Shown: positions 20,781 through 31,300 of the stretch, in pieces
Numbering within the stretch: the first letter of the stretch is position 1
Layout: the number at the start of each line of letters is the position of its first letter
Assembly (NCBI GenBank): GCA_017506865.1
Contig: JAFCMP010000090.1
Coordinates: 806,001-870,000 of the forward strand
From: Tribonema minus
Taxonomy: Eukaryota > Sar > Xanthophyceae > Tribonematales > Tribonemataceae
DNA: 64,000 nt
Direction: 5' to 3'
Notes under the pieces: generated by a model
What the model was told of the DNA's origin: nothing
Database searches by the model: none
The model's input: the letters and a program-made list of their open reading frames with translations, nothing else
Program-made: the position numbers and the translations under genes

Positions 20781-22913
20781 TCAAGTGTCCTTGTTGCTGT
20801 GGTATCTCAACTTAGTAGAGCATGCCTTGCACAGGCCAGGGCCACGTTTGTACAAGCACCTGACCATCTGCCCGCAACCCCCCTCAGCATCACACGGATA
20901 CTTGGGGTTCTTGGCGCGCCGCATTGCATGTGAGCGGGTGAAATCAACTGGTGGCGACGCGCCGAACCTGTGCCTTCTACAGTTTGTCGCTTTCCTGTTC
21001 ACTTTGAGCAGGCAACCCCTCACTGAACACCAAGGCGTCCCCTCCCCCACTGCCTCATCTGCTGCGGGCCCTTGATCCCCCCCCTGCTGAGCCACTATTG
21101 TTTGCTCGGGCTCGCTTCCGCTGTCGCTGTCACTAAAGCTGTCTCTATCACTGTCGCTGCTGTGGTGGCGACGGGCGCCGGCATTGTGATTACGCCCCCG
21201 GCTGCTCCCACTGCCTCTGTATGCTGCACCCTCCTCCATATCGGTGTTGAAGCTGTACGCCTCATATCCCGGTGAGCTGCCTAGTAGGCCCCCCTCGCCG
21301 CTGTTGTAAACTGCCCCCCCTGCGTTCATGCCTGAACCGGCATCAGCACCAGACAGCACGCCTCCTGTTGCGCTCCTTAAAGTCCCTCCGTCGCCGCTGC
21401 AGTAGCCTGCGACTCCCGCACCGCCCTCTGCGTCTGTATCGACGCCGCCTCTGTTATTCGAGTTGCGCCCACCACGGTCGCTGTAACCTGCATCTCCTGT
21501 GCTCCTTCCCGCACCTGTGCGAGAAGGATACCCTGCACAGGCCGTTGAGCTGCTTAAGGTACCCGCCTCGCCGCTGCTGTAAACCGCAGCCCCTCCTGCA
21601 CTCCTTCCCGCACCGGCGCCAGCACTATACAGTGCATCTCCTGTTCCGCTGCTGAAGTTGCCAGGCTCGCGACTGCTGTAGTCAGCCCCTCCAGCGATTT
21701 TTCCCGCACTGGTCCCAGTGCTATACCCTGCATCTCCCGTTGAGCTGCTTAGTATACCCGCCCCACCGCTGCTGTAGCCGGCCGCTCCTACGCTCCTTCC
21801 CGCACCGGCGCCGGCGCCGCTCCCCCCACTGCACGCCGCAGCTTGTATCCCGCTGCTGAAGTCGCCCTCCGAACGGCTGCTGTGGCCTGAACGACCTGCA
21901 TTGCTCTCTGCGCCGTCGCCACATCGATCGCCCCCCGCGACGCTGCCGTCAGTCCGGTCACCCATGCTGGCACCGGTACTGTCCATGCTCGCCTGTTCAG
22001 CTGGTAGTAGCTGGGCCTGGCACAGCAGGTTGACTGGGGGAGGCGGTAGGGGCTCACGCGCGGCCTTGTGTAGCACCGAGAGGCACCGCTGCACGTCCAG
22101 GGCCGCGATCTGCATGTTCTGAGCAGCATCTCGTATGTGCTCCTGTCGTTCCACCGACTGCTGCCACTGCTCACTAAGCTGCTTGCGTGTATTGTGCACC
22201 TCTTGCTGTCGCTGTTGGCTCTCCTCCTGCATAGAGAGCAGCTGCAATTTGAGCTCATCGATGCGGCGGCCCTGCTGACTGGCCTTGACTTGCATCTGCT
22301 GCTCTAGCTGCTCACGCTCGTGTAGCGCTGCCTGAAGCTGCTGCTGCTGCTCCTTCTCTCTGCCGTGCGCTGCCTGAAGCTGCTGCTGCTGCTGCTGCTC
22401 CTTCTCTCTGCCGTGCGCTGCCTGAAGCTGAAGCTCCAACCTCTCTTGCTGCTGCTGCTGCTGCTCCTTCTCTTTGTTGTGTGCTGCCTGCAACTTCCCC
22501 AGCAGCTTCTCTTGCTGCTGTTGCTGCTCCTGCTCTCTGTTGTGTGCTGCGTGAAGGTGCCGCTCCAGCAGTCTGCGCTCGTTGTGCGCTGCCTGCAGCT
22601 GCTGCTGCTGCCCCTCCTCTCTGCTGAGTGATGCTTGAAGCGCTGCGTGCAGCTGCTGCTGCTGCACCTGCTGCTCCACTTCGCTGCGTGCAAACTGTTC
22701 CTGAAGATGGGCTAGTGCCATGTTCTGCTGCTCCTCTCTGCTGTGCGCTGCCTGCAGCTTCTTCTGCAGGTCCAGATTGCGCTTCTCCAGCTGATCCCAC
22801 ACACCTTGCAGCTGCTGCCGACGCTCAGCCTCCACTAGCTCGTGCCTAAGCCGATGCTCCTTGATGTTGGCCTGCGCTGCCTCATGATCCGACACCAGCG
22901 CGTGCTGCTCCAT
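20781..22913 (-). CDS. Gln-rich coiled-coil protein with Gly/Ser repeats and Cys-rich tail
   Basis: About 710 residues from ATG 22913; an open frame continues upstream to ~23084 without an ATG, so a 5' exon is likely. The N-terminal ~280 residues are a Gln-rich coiled coil built on the repeat LQAAHxREKEQQQQ, encoded by CTG/CAG-like tracts. The middle ~300 residues hold imperfect ~30-residue Gly/Ser/Tyr repeats (GAGRSxGGAxYSSGEAG). The C-terminus has CSVRGC...NCRRH (C-x4-C-x10-C-x2-H) and further CxxC-type pairs, probably binding zinc. The first spacing recalls the EsV-1-7 unit but is shorter. It could be a scaffold or virion protein. Lineage-specific; function unknown. Confidence 0.7.
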   Translation of the reverse strand: MEQHALVSDHEAAQANIKEHRLRHELVEAERRQQLQGVWDQLEKRNLDLQKKLQAAHSREEQQNMALAHLQEQFARSEVEQQVQQQQLHAALQASLSREEGQQQQLQAAHNERRLLERHLHAAHNREQEQQQQQEKLLGKLQAAHNKEKEQQQQQQERLELQLQAAHGREKEQQQQQQLQAAHGREKEQQQQLQAALHEREQLEQQMQVKASQQGRRIDELKLQLLSMQEESQQRQQEVHNTRKQLSEQWQQSVERQEHIRDAAQNMQIAALDVQRCLSVLHKAAREPLPPPPVNLLCQAQLLPAEQASMDSTGASMGDRTDGSVAGGDRCGDGAESNAGRSGHSSRSEGDFSSGIQAAACSGGSGAGAGAGRSVGAAGYSSGGAGILSSSTGDAGYSTGTSAGKIAGGADYSSREPGNFSSGTGDALYSAGAGAGRSAGGAAVYSSGEAGTLSSSTACAGYPSRTGAGRSTGDAGYSDRGGRNSNNRGGVDTDAEGGAGVAGYCSGDGGTLRSATGGVLSGADAGSGMNAGGAVYNSGEGGLLGSSPGYEAYSFNTDMEEGAAYRGSGSSRGRNHNAGARRHHSSDSDRDSFSDSDSGSEPEQTIVAQQGGDQGPAADEAVGEGTPWCSVRGCLLKVNRKATNCRRHRFGASPPVDFTRSHAMRRAKNPKYPCDAEGGCGQMVRCLYKRGPGLCKACSTKLRYHSNKDT

Positions 22914-23233
22914 CTGCTGTTGAGTGCTGCGCTGTGTTGCGTTCAAGTGCTGCTGCAGCCCATGCTGCGAAGATGCTGGTAGTAAGGTCGATGGCTTCAC
23001 ACTGGCGGCTCCAAGGCAGACGCCGTGAGCACTATTGGGCTTTAGAGCATCAGCACTGCACCTGGTACATGCAGCACACCACAAGCAGCAGCAAAGGTTG
23101 CGTCGAAGACCGCAAAACAGTGGGCGAATCGATGACAGGGCAAGTGCTTATTACGCGCATCAGCACTGCACCTGACAAATGCGGTACATCACACATAGCA
23201 GCGAGGTTGATCACCATTATTAACTTAACGTTA

Positions 23234-23250
23234 AGGGGATTTGAGCCCCT
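23234..23250 (-). other. Hairpin 30 bp past the Fanzor stop
   Basis: AGGGG-ATTTGAG-CCCCT forms a perfect 5-bp stem. The palindrome TTAACGTTAA lies 6 bp away on its outer side. The position fits the 3' guide-RNA scaffold or element end expected for Fanzor, but a simple 3'-end signal is equally possible. Confidence 0.4.
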
Positions 23251-23281
23251 GTGGTGAAACATTCCTCTTACACACTGCCTA

Positions 23282-25708
23282 TCACACTTCGATATCCCAC
23301 TCTTCCTCGTCCTCCCCGGCATCTTGGTGAGTCTTCATCGCTTGTAATGCGTTTCCTCCGATGCCGGTAGCGCCAGTGCGGTCTCGATTTGTAACAGTCG
23401 TGTGAAGAGGACAAGTGGTAGTTTCGCACACCCTTTGTCGTATGTCTTCTTCGGTCGACACCATTTTGCCCCCACACTTAGTAGGGCAGTACTTGCTGGA
23501 CCCAAACTCCGATGTCATGCCAGTAGGAGCTCTGCGAGATATCGCTCGTACCAGCGACTTTCGGGGGGCAGCGCAGTGCCCGCGCTGAGCTCTGAACGTG
23601 GCCCTACCGAAGAAGACCACTCGCCTTTGTACCCCTTTGAGCCTCATAGGGACTATGCTCTCCGCAATTTTCTCCATCGCCGACTGCATGAGTCGGAACC
23701 TCCTGAAGGCAAACATCCGGCGTGCGTCAGTGAGAAGCTCACTGCTTATGGCCTCGCTGGTCTGATGCCACACTGAGCAGTACGCCTTGAATGTCTCGGA
23801 GCACGTCGTCCTTCTGCGCTGGCAGAGGCGTGCCTTACATGCGTCGCCGTAAGGCGTATTGTCCCTCCTGCGCTCCTCACGGCTCTGGGTTCTCTCCCTT
23901 TCGATCATGTCACCGTAAGCTCGCCCGGTCACAAACATCTCGGTTACCCTGTCTGAACCGAGCGCCAGCTCGACTTCATTGCCTGCAACAAACAGCTCTC
24001 CAGGACAGGACACGCTGTGGATGATGTGGTCTTGCCCCGGGTCAACCATGAACACCTGCGCACCTGAGAGATCACCGTCTGACCTTGTGAGGTTCTCCGT
24101 GCGATAAACGCCGTCACCGTCCGAGATTATATCCCGCAGGAGGTGCTTCTTGCCCTTCTTCCCCACGTTGTAACCCGCTTTCATGAGCTGCCTGAAGCCA
24201 TGTGCACCGGGGTGTGACTTGACGCTGGTGACCAGCTGGATGCGCAGCTGTCTTCCGTCTGTCTGTATACTAGCGCCGACGATCCAAGGACACTTCTCGA
24301 AACTGTCGACGTCTTCGATCGCAGAGAACATCCCTTTCTCGCTCATAGCGCAGTGATTCTTGGTAGCCATCAAGCACGGGATGTTCGCATCCTTCTTGAA
24401 AGGATTCATAAAGTATCGCCACCACCATACTCCGGCTAGCTTGTCCTTGTCTTCTGGAAACATGCTCTGAAGGACTTTCTTGTCCAGTCTCACAAAGTAC
24501 GCACCCTCCTTATTGAAGGACAGTGGAGGCAACTCCCTCGGTGGCTTCGAGCTCAGCTGCCATCCCTCACGGATGAAGTTGCCGCGCAGCTTCTTCCGAT
24601 CCTCATCAGTCTCGTCGCTGGGAAACAATTCGAACGCCTCTGCTACCACGCTTTCGTAGCGACGTCTGTCGTCCCTGACGTATTCATTGAAGAAGTCAAT
24701 CAGAAACTTTCGCCTATAAGGGTGGTCACAGTTGGCCACCCTTGCATGCTTGGCGAGTTCTGCATCGGCTGCCTTTATCACCTTTACATCCAGTTGCAAC
24801 CGTCTGATGCAGTGGGCAATTACAGCTGTAGCCGGCACACATGTGGCTGGAAAACCCAGTTCTTGCAGCTTTGCGCTGACCAGCGCCTCCACGTCCTCTT
24901 CTCCCCATTCTTTCGTTATGAGAGTGACGAGAGATGCTAGTCTGTCTCTGAATGTCTTCTTGTTCATGGTGACTTGAGGGAAGATGGACGTACGCAGTGC
25001 CCAGCTCACAAGGCTCTTCATCCTGCTCGAGAAATGAATTTCGATGAAGTTTGTGGCGTCTGTCGCCATCTCTGAGGCGACATAAACCAGCACCTGGTCA
25101 AGGGTGCCAGGGCCGGACCACTTGCCTAGAGAGGGTATCCCCAGCTCCTGGAAAGCCGCCTTAACCTTTGTGTCACTCACCGAGACCCCCCTGAAAGCGT
25201 TGAGGCACTGCTTGAAGAAAGTGACATCTGCGTGTGGGAGCGGAGTTCCAGCTTCCACAGCTTGTATGCATACCAAATTGGCAAGCAGCGATGCCGGAGC
25301 TCTCACCTGGGACACGTAGTCGGATATGTTAGTGAACAGTTCGATGAACTCCTCCTTGACCACTTTCCTGAGACCGGTGGGGACTGTCCTGTGGCGGATT
25401 TCTATGCCGTCGCCTTCGGCAACGCCCCGCACCCTTTCGAACACTCTGCAGAGCAGTTCTTCTTGGTTGAGCACCTCACTGGGCAGGGACCCGTCCTTCT
25501 TCCGCACGTTGTCACGACCGAATGCATTGATGAGCCGGTTTCGAAGGTTGTTGCTGTCCAATTGTGCCTTTGCCTTCGCTCTCGCCTCCACAGCCTTCCT
25601 CTTACCCTCTTCTATCTCTGCTGGAGTACGCTTGGGCCTGGCCTTGACTGACTTTTTCTTAGGCGCCGGCGCTGCGCCTGCTTTGAGCTTGACCTTTCTC
25701 GATTTCAT
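23282..25708 (-). CDS. Fanzor RNA-guided nuclease (eukaryotic TnpB homologue)
   Basis: 808 residues, intronless. Residues 1-50 are Lys/Arg/Ala-rich and NLS-like, and a long helical region of about 500 residues follows. The split RuvC domain shows VFMVDPGQDH (RuvC-I, Asp556) and RRVVFFGRATF before the zinc site. Next come TSEFGSSKYC (Glu734 in the rearranged RuvC-II position typical of Fanzor), a four-Cys zinc finger (C741, C745, C761, C766) and NRDRTGATGIGGNAL (RuvC-III, Asp776). All three catalytic acids are intact. Fanzors are RNA-guided DNA endonucleases that share mobile elements with transposases, and their guide RNA usually starts in or just after the 3' end of the gene. Here a frameshifted IS4-type transposase lies 288 bp upstream on the same strand. 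The subtype is not determined. Confidence 0.87.
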   Translation of the reverse strand: MKSRKVKLKAGAAPAPKKKSVKARPKRTPAEIEEGKRKAVEARAKAKAQLDSNNLRNRLINAFGRDNVRKKDGSLPSEVLNQEELLCRVFERVRGVAEGDGIEIRHRTVPTGLRKVVKEEFIELFTNISDYVSQVRAPASLLANLVCIQAVEAGTPLPHADVTFFKQCLNAFRGVSVSDTKVKAAFQELGIPSLGKWSGPGTLDQVLVYVASEMATDATNFIEIHFSSRMKSLVSWALRTSIFPQVTMNKKTFRDRLASLVTLITKEWGEEDVEALVSAKLQELGFPATCVPATAVIAHCIRRLQLDVKVIKAADAELAKHARVANCDHPYRRKFLIDFFNEYVRDDRRRYESVVAEAFELFPSDETDEDRKKLRGNFIREGWQLSSKPPRELPPLSFNKEGAYFVRLDKKVLQSMFPEDKDKLAGVWWWRYFMNPFKKDANIPCLMATKNHCAMSEKGMFSAIEDVDSFEKCPWIVGASIQTDGRQLRIQLVTSVKSHPGAHGFRQLMKAGYNVGKKGKKHLLRDIISDGDGVYRTENLTRSDGDLSGAQVFMVDPGQDHIIHSVSCPGELFVAGNEVELALGSDRVTEMFVTGRAYGDMIERERTQSREERRRDNTPYGDACKARLCQRRRTTCSETFKAYCSVWHQTSEAISSELLTDARRMFAFRRFRLMQSAMEKIAESIVPMRLKGVQRRVVFFGRATFRAQRGHCAAPRKSLVRAISRRAPTGMTSEFGSSKYCPTKCGGKMVSTEEDIRQRVCETTTCPLHTTVTNRDRTGATGIGGNALQAMKTHQDAGEDEEEWDIEV

Positions 25709-25996
25709 GACATTGTGCTCTCTGTTGATCTCAGCGCAACATTTTAAATCATCAAAGCTGACCGCAGTGCGGTCGCCGGTATATGCGCGTCGTGAGCGCG
25801 AGAGTGATTGGGAGTGACTGTGAGGCAGCCTCTGAGGATTGTTTGTTTGTGCCCTGCGAATCAGACATTTAATTTATTACCGAATCTTGTGCCTCGAATC
25901 TTGCATTTCGAATAACACCTTAAATCTGACCTTGAATCTGGATACAGAACACCAGCTTCAACTTGAAGCAGCACCCTTGTCATGCATACAATATTC

Positions 25997-27104
25997 TTAG
26001 CGTGGTGTTAACTCTGAATCGAATAATTGCCTCAGCAGTTTGAGAAATGAAACTCTTCTCAGTTTCAGCTCTCTGCATACCTTCACCAAGTAGATGACGT
26101 GAAGGACATCATCCAGTGCTTTCAAGTAGCTCTTGACCGAGCTGATGTTGACTTGCCCTGACTGCAGATGAGATTGTAGGTTACTGTATCTGAGGGATAG
26201 CACTGCTACAGTGTCATATAATATACGAGCTTGGAGTTCCTGTACAAAGGCCTTTGAAGTCATGGAATGAGCTGTCTCCAAGTTCAGATCGGACTTGAGC
26301 CTTCTAAAGCTGGTCTCTACTCGCCAACGCATGCCATAGAGCTGCTTGATTTCTGTTGCGCTAGCGAAGAAATTGGTGAGGCACACATATGCCTTGCCAT
26401 CTATGAAGTACTTGAACCAGGTTGGCGTGTAAAAGCTTGCCACCCAGAGTTCTTACCACTGTGCATGCTGTTGTAGCAGTTGAGTTGAAAAACTGTTTGA
26501 CACCTTTGAATGCATCCCTTTTGAGCCTGAAGACCACCTTCACCTGAAGCTCATCAGCTCGCTCCAGCAGCTTTGATGAGTAATAACCCCTATCGAATAT
26601 CATAGTGTCCCCTGCCTTAGCCTTGGTCATGTGCTGAAGCGCAGATTTACGTTCATTGAAATGGTCAGACACTATGGCATCAAAGCAAGTCCTAGTCTCC
26701 ACATCTAACATGGATGACAGCATTGCCAGAGGTCGCTTGGCAGGACGCGACACAGGTTTATCGTTGGTGCGACTCCTGAACCCTTCTTTCACAAATGAGG
26801 GATGCACATGCACTTTAGAGCCGTCCACAGCATAAATGCGGTGGCCAGTTTGAAAAGGCTTTTGCATGGACTTGTTGATTGCTGCAAACACGTCATTGGG
26901 CAACTTGGCTCGTGCTTTGCAAAGTGCTTGAGGAGTGAACGCACTCTTGTCAGCGTCTACTATGTGTCGTAGGCCCCTCTTATTTACTGATGCAGCACAG
27001 AGAGAAGCAAAGATAGATGCTGTGTTAATTTTACGATTCCTTTTCTGCCATAGACAATCCGAGTGTGACAGCAGGGAGAAGAGGTGTTTGAAAAGGTCTT
27101 GCAT
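25997..27104 (-). pseudogene. IS4-type DDE transposase, frameshifted
   Basis: About 370 residues in two frames. The first frame (27104 to ~26450) has IYAVDGSKVHVHP (first Asp) and TMIFDRGYYSSK (second Asp). The second frame (to 25997) has YGMRWRVETSFRRLKSDL (catalytic Glu in the IS4 Y-x2-R-W-x2-E pattern). The reading frame changes near 26450, within the DNA read as VVRTLGG in one frame and LWVASFY in the other. All three DDE residues survive, so the break is recent or an assembly indel. Terminal inverted repeats were not found by eye. It sits next to Fanzor on the same strand. Confidence 0.85.
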
Positions 27105-27203
27105 TGTGTTGCAGTGTGTTTGTATTGATTACTAATGATTTTTTTTAGTGGATCCTTAAGTTACCAGCAGCCTAAGTTACCGCCATTGAGGTTGATGGGT
27201 GGA

Positions 27204-27654
27204 TCATTTCATGTTGATAAAGGCAGGTGTGCATGCACCACCTACATCCCACCTGGAGCTTTGACTGGGTGTATTGTGATGTGCGCGGCTCATCCATGAT
27301 GACTCCAACGCATCTGTACAGTAAGAACGTGGCGGCAACAAGGTTATGGTGAGACACGAGGCTTGGCTTGTGACATGGCCGTTGTTGTCAAAATCAGACA
27401 ACTCACTCACCGTCGAGTTGTGAAACACCGCCTGCTCGCATCCTGTCAGTCAGGGTGGCGCTGTAACTCCTCTTGCGTGGGTCGCTATCAGCCTTAGGCG
27501 TGCGGTGCTCTGACCTGCCGCGCCGCTCACAACTGCCACCTCTGACTTTTGTTGTGGTGGGAAGGAGCGCAGCTGGTGCCTCGATATCGTTGAGTGCTGC
27601 CAGGTCCTTGAGATACTTGCACTTGGCTCCAGGGCTGGCAACCTTACACTCCAT
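27204..27654 (-). CDS. Small spliced unrecognised gene
   Basis: The ATG at 27654 opens an 81-codon basic exon (Arg/Ser-rich, CERRGRSEHR) that ends at a GTGAGT donor (first intron base 27410). The acceptor CTGTACAG at 27315-27314 gives a 97-nt intron, and the phase-1 junction reads on to a stop at 27204, about 117 residues. No family was recognised. Support is limited to consensus splice ends and frame closure, and an upstream exon is possible because the frame stays open to 27816. Confidence 0.4.
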
Positions 27655-28375
27655 CTTCAACGAGCACAGCAGCGCGCAACGAAGTGTCTTTGCTTGCAAT
27701 GTGAACGTTGGGTCATTTCTGCCCCCCCTCCATCTCAGGTACAGCCCCCGGCGGACACACGCAAGGGTACACGTGGCAAGACCCCCTAGCGAACGATGTA
27801 TATTCCCCCCGAGCAAGCTGCTGCTGTTTGAGTTTCACTTGCCTGGTGGAAACAGGTGGCGGCGACGAAGCAGGAGGCAGGCGGTGCGACAGGCTGAGGA
27901 TTGTGCAGCAGCATGTCACGTGAGTGTAATTTTGACCGCTCGTGACCTCGTGTCGGTTTGTTTAGCCTGTTTCGGTGCCTTGTGATTGCAAGATGCATGA
28001 GATCGGGCAGCGTCTACGCTGCAGCGTATGTCTCTGTCGCAGAGAATGCTTCTAAGACTAGTGATCAGCTAACACTTATCTACTACTCAGTGTACGCGGT
28101 ATCGCTCAGTGCTCGCTCGTGTTAGATGTCCAAGCGGTAAAAAAGTCGGCACTACTGCAATCAACGAGCTCTGCCAATCCGTAGCTCAGGCAAAGGATAT
28201 ATGCGCAGAGTGTTGCTGCTGCTCTCATCCTGATTCTTTTGTTCTTTAGAATTTAGCTCTCCTTTGTTTCTCGCGTTGACAGATCACGCGTGCACGCCAC
28301 CCCGATCATCCCTGCCAACAGGCAGGGGTATCATCAACTCAACCTTACTTGCCCACTCCTGATGTTAACGCAGGC
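27655..28375. other. Intergenic, no gene seen
   Basis: About 720 bases between the small spliced gene and the RGG gene. Only short overlapping frames are present. It probably holds the promoter and 5' UTR of the downstream gene; GCAG just before ATG 28376 could be an acceptor. Confidence 0.5.
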
Positions 28376-31300
28376 ATGGAAGCCGTTGTCAATCTTCGAG
28401 GATGGGTGCTGTCTAGGCTGCAGTCATTGTGTGCAGACGAAGATGAGCTTATACCCGACATTGACGAGGCCATCGACGACGCACTCAAGGCCGGTACCGC
28501 TGATGCAAAGCAGCGTGCCTCTGCTGCAAAGCAGCGTGCCTCTGCTGCGGTCACAGTAATCAGATCGACCCTTCGCGGCAAGTGTGGCTCCAAACGTGAT
28601 GTTGTCAAGCTCAAACTGGAGAACATCCAGAACGCCTTTGGGCGTGCCAGCAACGCTGCACTCGAGCAGATCAAGATCAGCAAGGGCAACCAGCAGGGTG
28701 CACAGGATTGTGTCCTTGTGTTGAGGCACATTGTGCAGCCCCTGAAAGCGACAGACTTCGTGGAACCCAAGCGAGCGCGCGCGAGCGCGCAACGCACTGC
28801 ACAGAAAAAGGTTAGTGTCAACAGTATCATGCATTGTGATGGCCTGTGTACACAAAACACATCCAAACATGCTCTTTGACCCCCTAAGTACTGCGTGGAA
28901 TCATGGATCATGTTATTATCTTATGAGATCTCTGTTGCCAACTGGCCCGTGCAACTTTTGAACACAATCATATGCATGGTCACACATATGTAGCTTAAGC
29001 TCTTTGACCCCCTAAGTACTGCGTGGAATCATGGATCATGTTATTTACTTATGAGATCTCTGTTGCCAACTGGCCCGTGCAACTTTTGAACACAATCATA
29101 TGCATGGTCACACATATGTAGCTCAAGCTCTTTGACCCCCTAAGTACTGCGTGGAATCATGGATCATGTTATTATTTACTTATGAGATCTCTGTTGCCAA
29201 CTGGCCCGTGCAACTTTTGAACACAATCATATGCATGGTCACACATATGTAGCTCAAGCTCTTTGACCCCCTAAGTACCGCGTGGAATCATGGATCATGT
29301 TATTATCTTATGAGATCTCTGTTGCCAACTGGCCCGTGCAACTTTTGAACACAATCATATGCATGGTCACACATTTTGAACACAATCATATGCATGGTCA
29401 CACATATGTAGCTCAAGATCATCGCAAGTCGACCAAACTGAGCATATCAATGCCTGCAGTGGATGAAGTCTCAATGTTCTGCAGTTTTGATCAAAACCTC
29501 CAAATTACTTGAATTTGAGATTATTGAGACACATTGTTTTTTTCGATGTGTTGCCTGTGTAGGCCAAGACGGACGCAGGCGGTGGTGGCGCAGCTGATGC
29601 CTACGAGCGTACAGCTGCTCAGGCCAGTGGAGCTAGTGTTGGGGATGATGGCGCTGCCCCTGATGCTGTTGGCGGTGCAGCTGCTGACGCTCCCGCGGCT
29701 GAGGCGGGCGCAGCTGGCGCTGCTACTGCCGGTGGTGCTGCTGCCGCTGAGGGGGAGCCCATGGAGTTGGACGGGGCGGTTAATGGTGCGGACGCTGCAG
29801 CTGCTGACGCAGAGCCTGCTGCTCAGCAGGCTGCTGGTGCTGCGGGCGCTGCCATTGGCGCTGCAGCTGCGGAGGCGGAGCCCATGGAGTTGGTGGAGGG
29901 GGGTGCCGGTGCGGATGCTGCCATAGCTGTGGGCGTGGAGCGTGCTGCGGAGGAGGGCTCTGCTGCGGCTGAGCCCGCTGCTGAGGCGGAGCCTGCTGCG
30001 CCCGCTGAGCTTGTTGCTCAGGAGGCTGCTGCTGCTGCTGCCGTGGAGGACGCTGCCGCTGCTGCGGTGGAGCCTGCTGCGGCCGCTGCCATTGGCGCTG
30101 CAGCTGGGACGGAGCCCATGGAGTTGGACGGGGGGGCTGGTGGTGCGGATGCTGCAGCTGCTGCCGTGGCCCCCGCTGCCGCTGACGCAGCTCAGGAGGC
30201 TGACGCTGCTGCTGCCGTGGCCCTCGCTGCCGCTGACGCAGCTCAGGAGGCTGACGCTGCTGCTGCCGCTGCTGCGGTGGAGCCTGCTGCGGCCGCTGCC
30301 ATTGGCGCTGCAGCTGGGGCGGAGCCCATGGAGTTGGACGGGGGGGCTGGTGGTGCGGATGCTACAGCTGCTGCCGTGGCCCCCGCTGCCGCTGACGCAG
30401 CTCAGGAGGCTGACGCTGCTGCTGCCGCTGCTGCGGTGGAGCCTGCTGTGGAGGAGGTCGCTGCTGCCGCTGCTGCGGTGGAGCCTGCTGCGGCCGCTGT
30501 CATTGGCGCTGCAGCTGCGGCGGAGCCCATGGAGTTGGACGGGGGGGCTGGTGGTGCGGATGCTGCAGCTGCTGCCCTGGTGCCCGCTGAGGTGGAGGCT
30601 GCTGCCGCTGCTGCGGCGGATCCAGGCGCTATGCCACCGATAAGCCTCGAGGTCTTCACTGTGGTTTATCGGTTCACGGTGTGGCAAGCACAGCAGCAAG
30701 GCCATCAGCCGCAGCAGCCGCTGACTCAGCAGCAGATACATGCGCGCTTTCAGCAGTTTCGCGCATGGCACCACAATCAGGAGCACAATGACTCCGACTC
30801 CGACTCAGACATTGAGATCGTCGATCACAACGTAGTGGCAGCAGCTCAGCAGGCGGCAGCAGCGCAGCAGGCGGCAGCAGCGCAGCAGGCGGCAGCTCAG
30901 CAGGCGGCAACTCAGCAGGCGGCAGCAGCAGCTCAGCAGCACGCGGCAGCTCAGCAGGCGGCAGCTGAGCAGGCAGAAGCAGCAGCGTGGCTCAATAGCA
31001 GCGATGATGACAACTACGCACCATCAGGCAACAGCGGTGACGAAGAAGAAGTTAGCGACTTGGACTCCATCGTCGAAGGCGAACTCGGCTCCAGCGATGC
31101 CGAAGGCGGCAGCGACGGCGAAGGTGGCAGCGACGGTGAACTCAACGCTAGCGACCATGAACTCTGGGGGATACCGCATGCTGGTGGGCGTGGCGGCGGC
31201 CGCGGTGCCGGGCGTGGTGCCGGGCGCGGGCCTGGGCGCGGGCCTGCTGCTGGCGGCGGGGGGCGTGGTCTAGTGCCTGCTGCGGCTATGGGCGCCGGGC

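Noticed and set aside
23225..23260. tRNA T-arm-like sequence GGGGCTCAAATCCCC on the minus strand
   Set aside because: No matching acceptor or anticodon stem can be drawn from the flanking bases, so it was kept only as a hairpin.
29521..30786. 421-residue Ser/Leu-rich frame on the minus strand
   Set aside because: Antisense shadow of the GC-rich RGG-gene repeats, which splice and continue in frame on the + strand.
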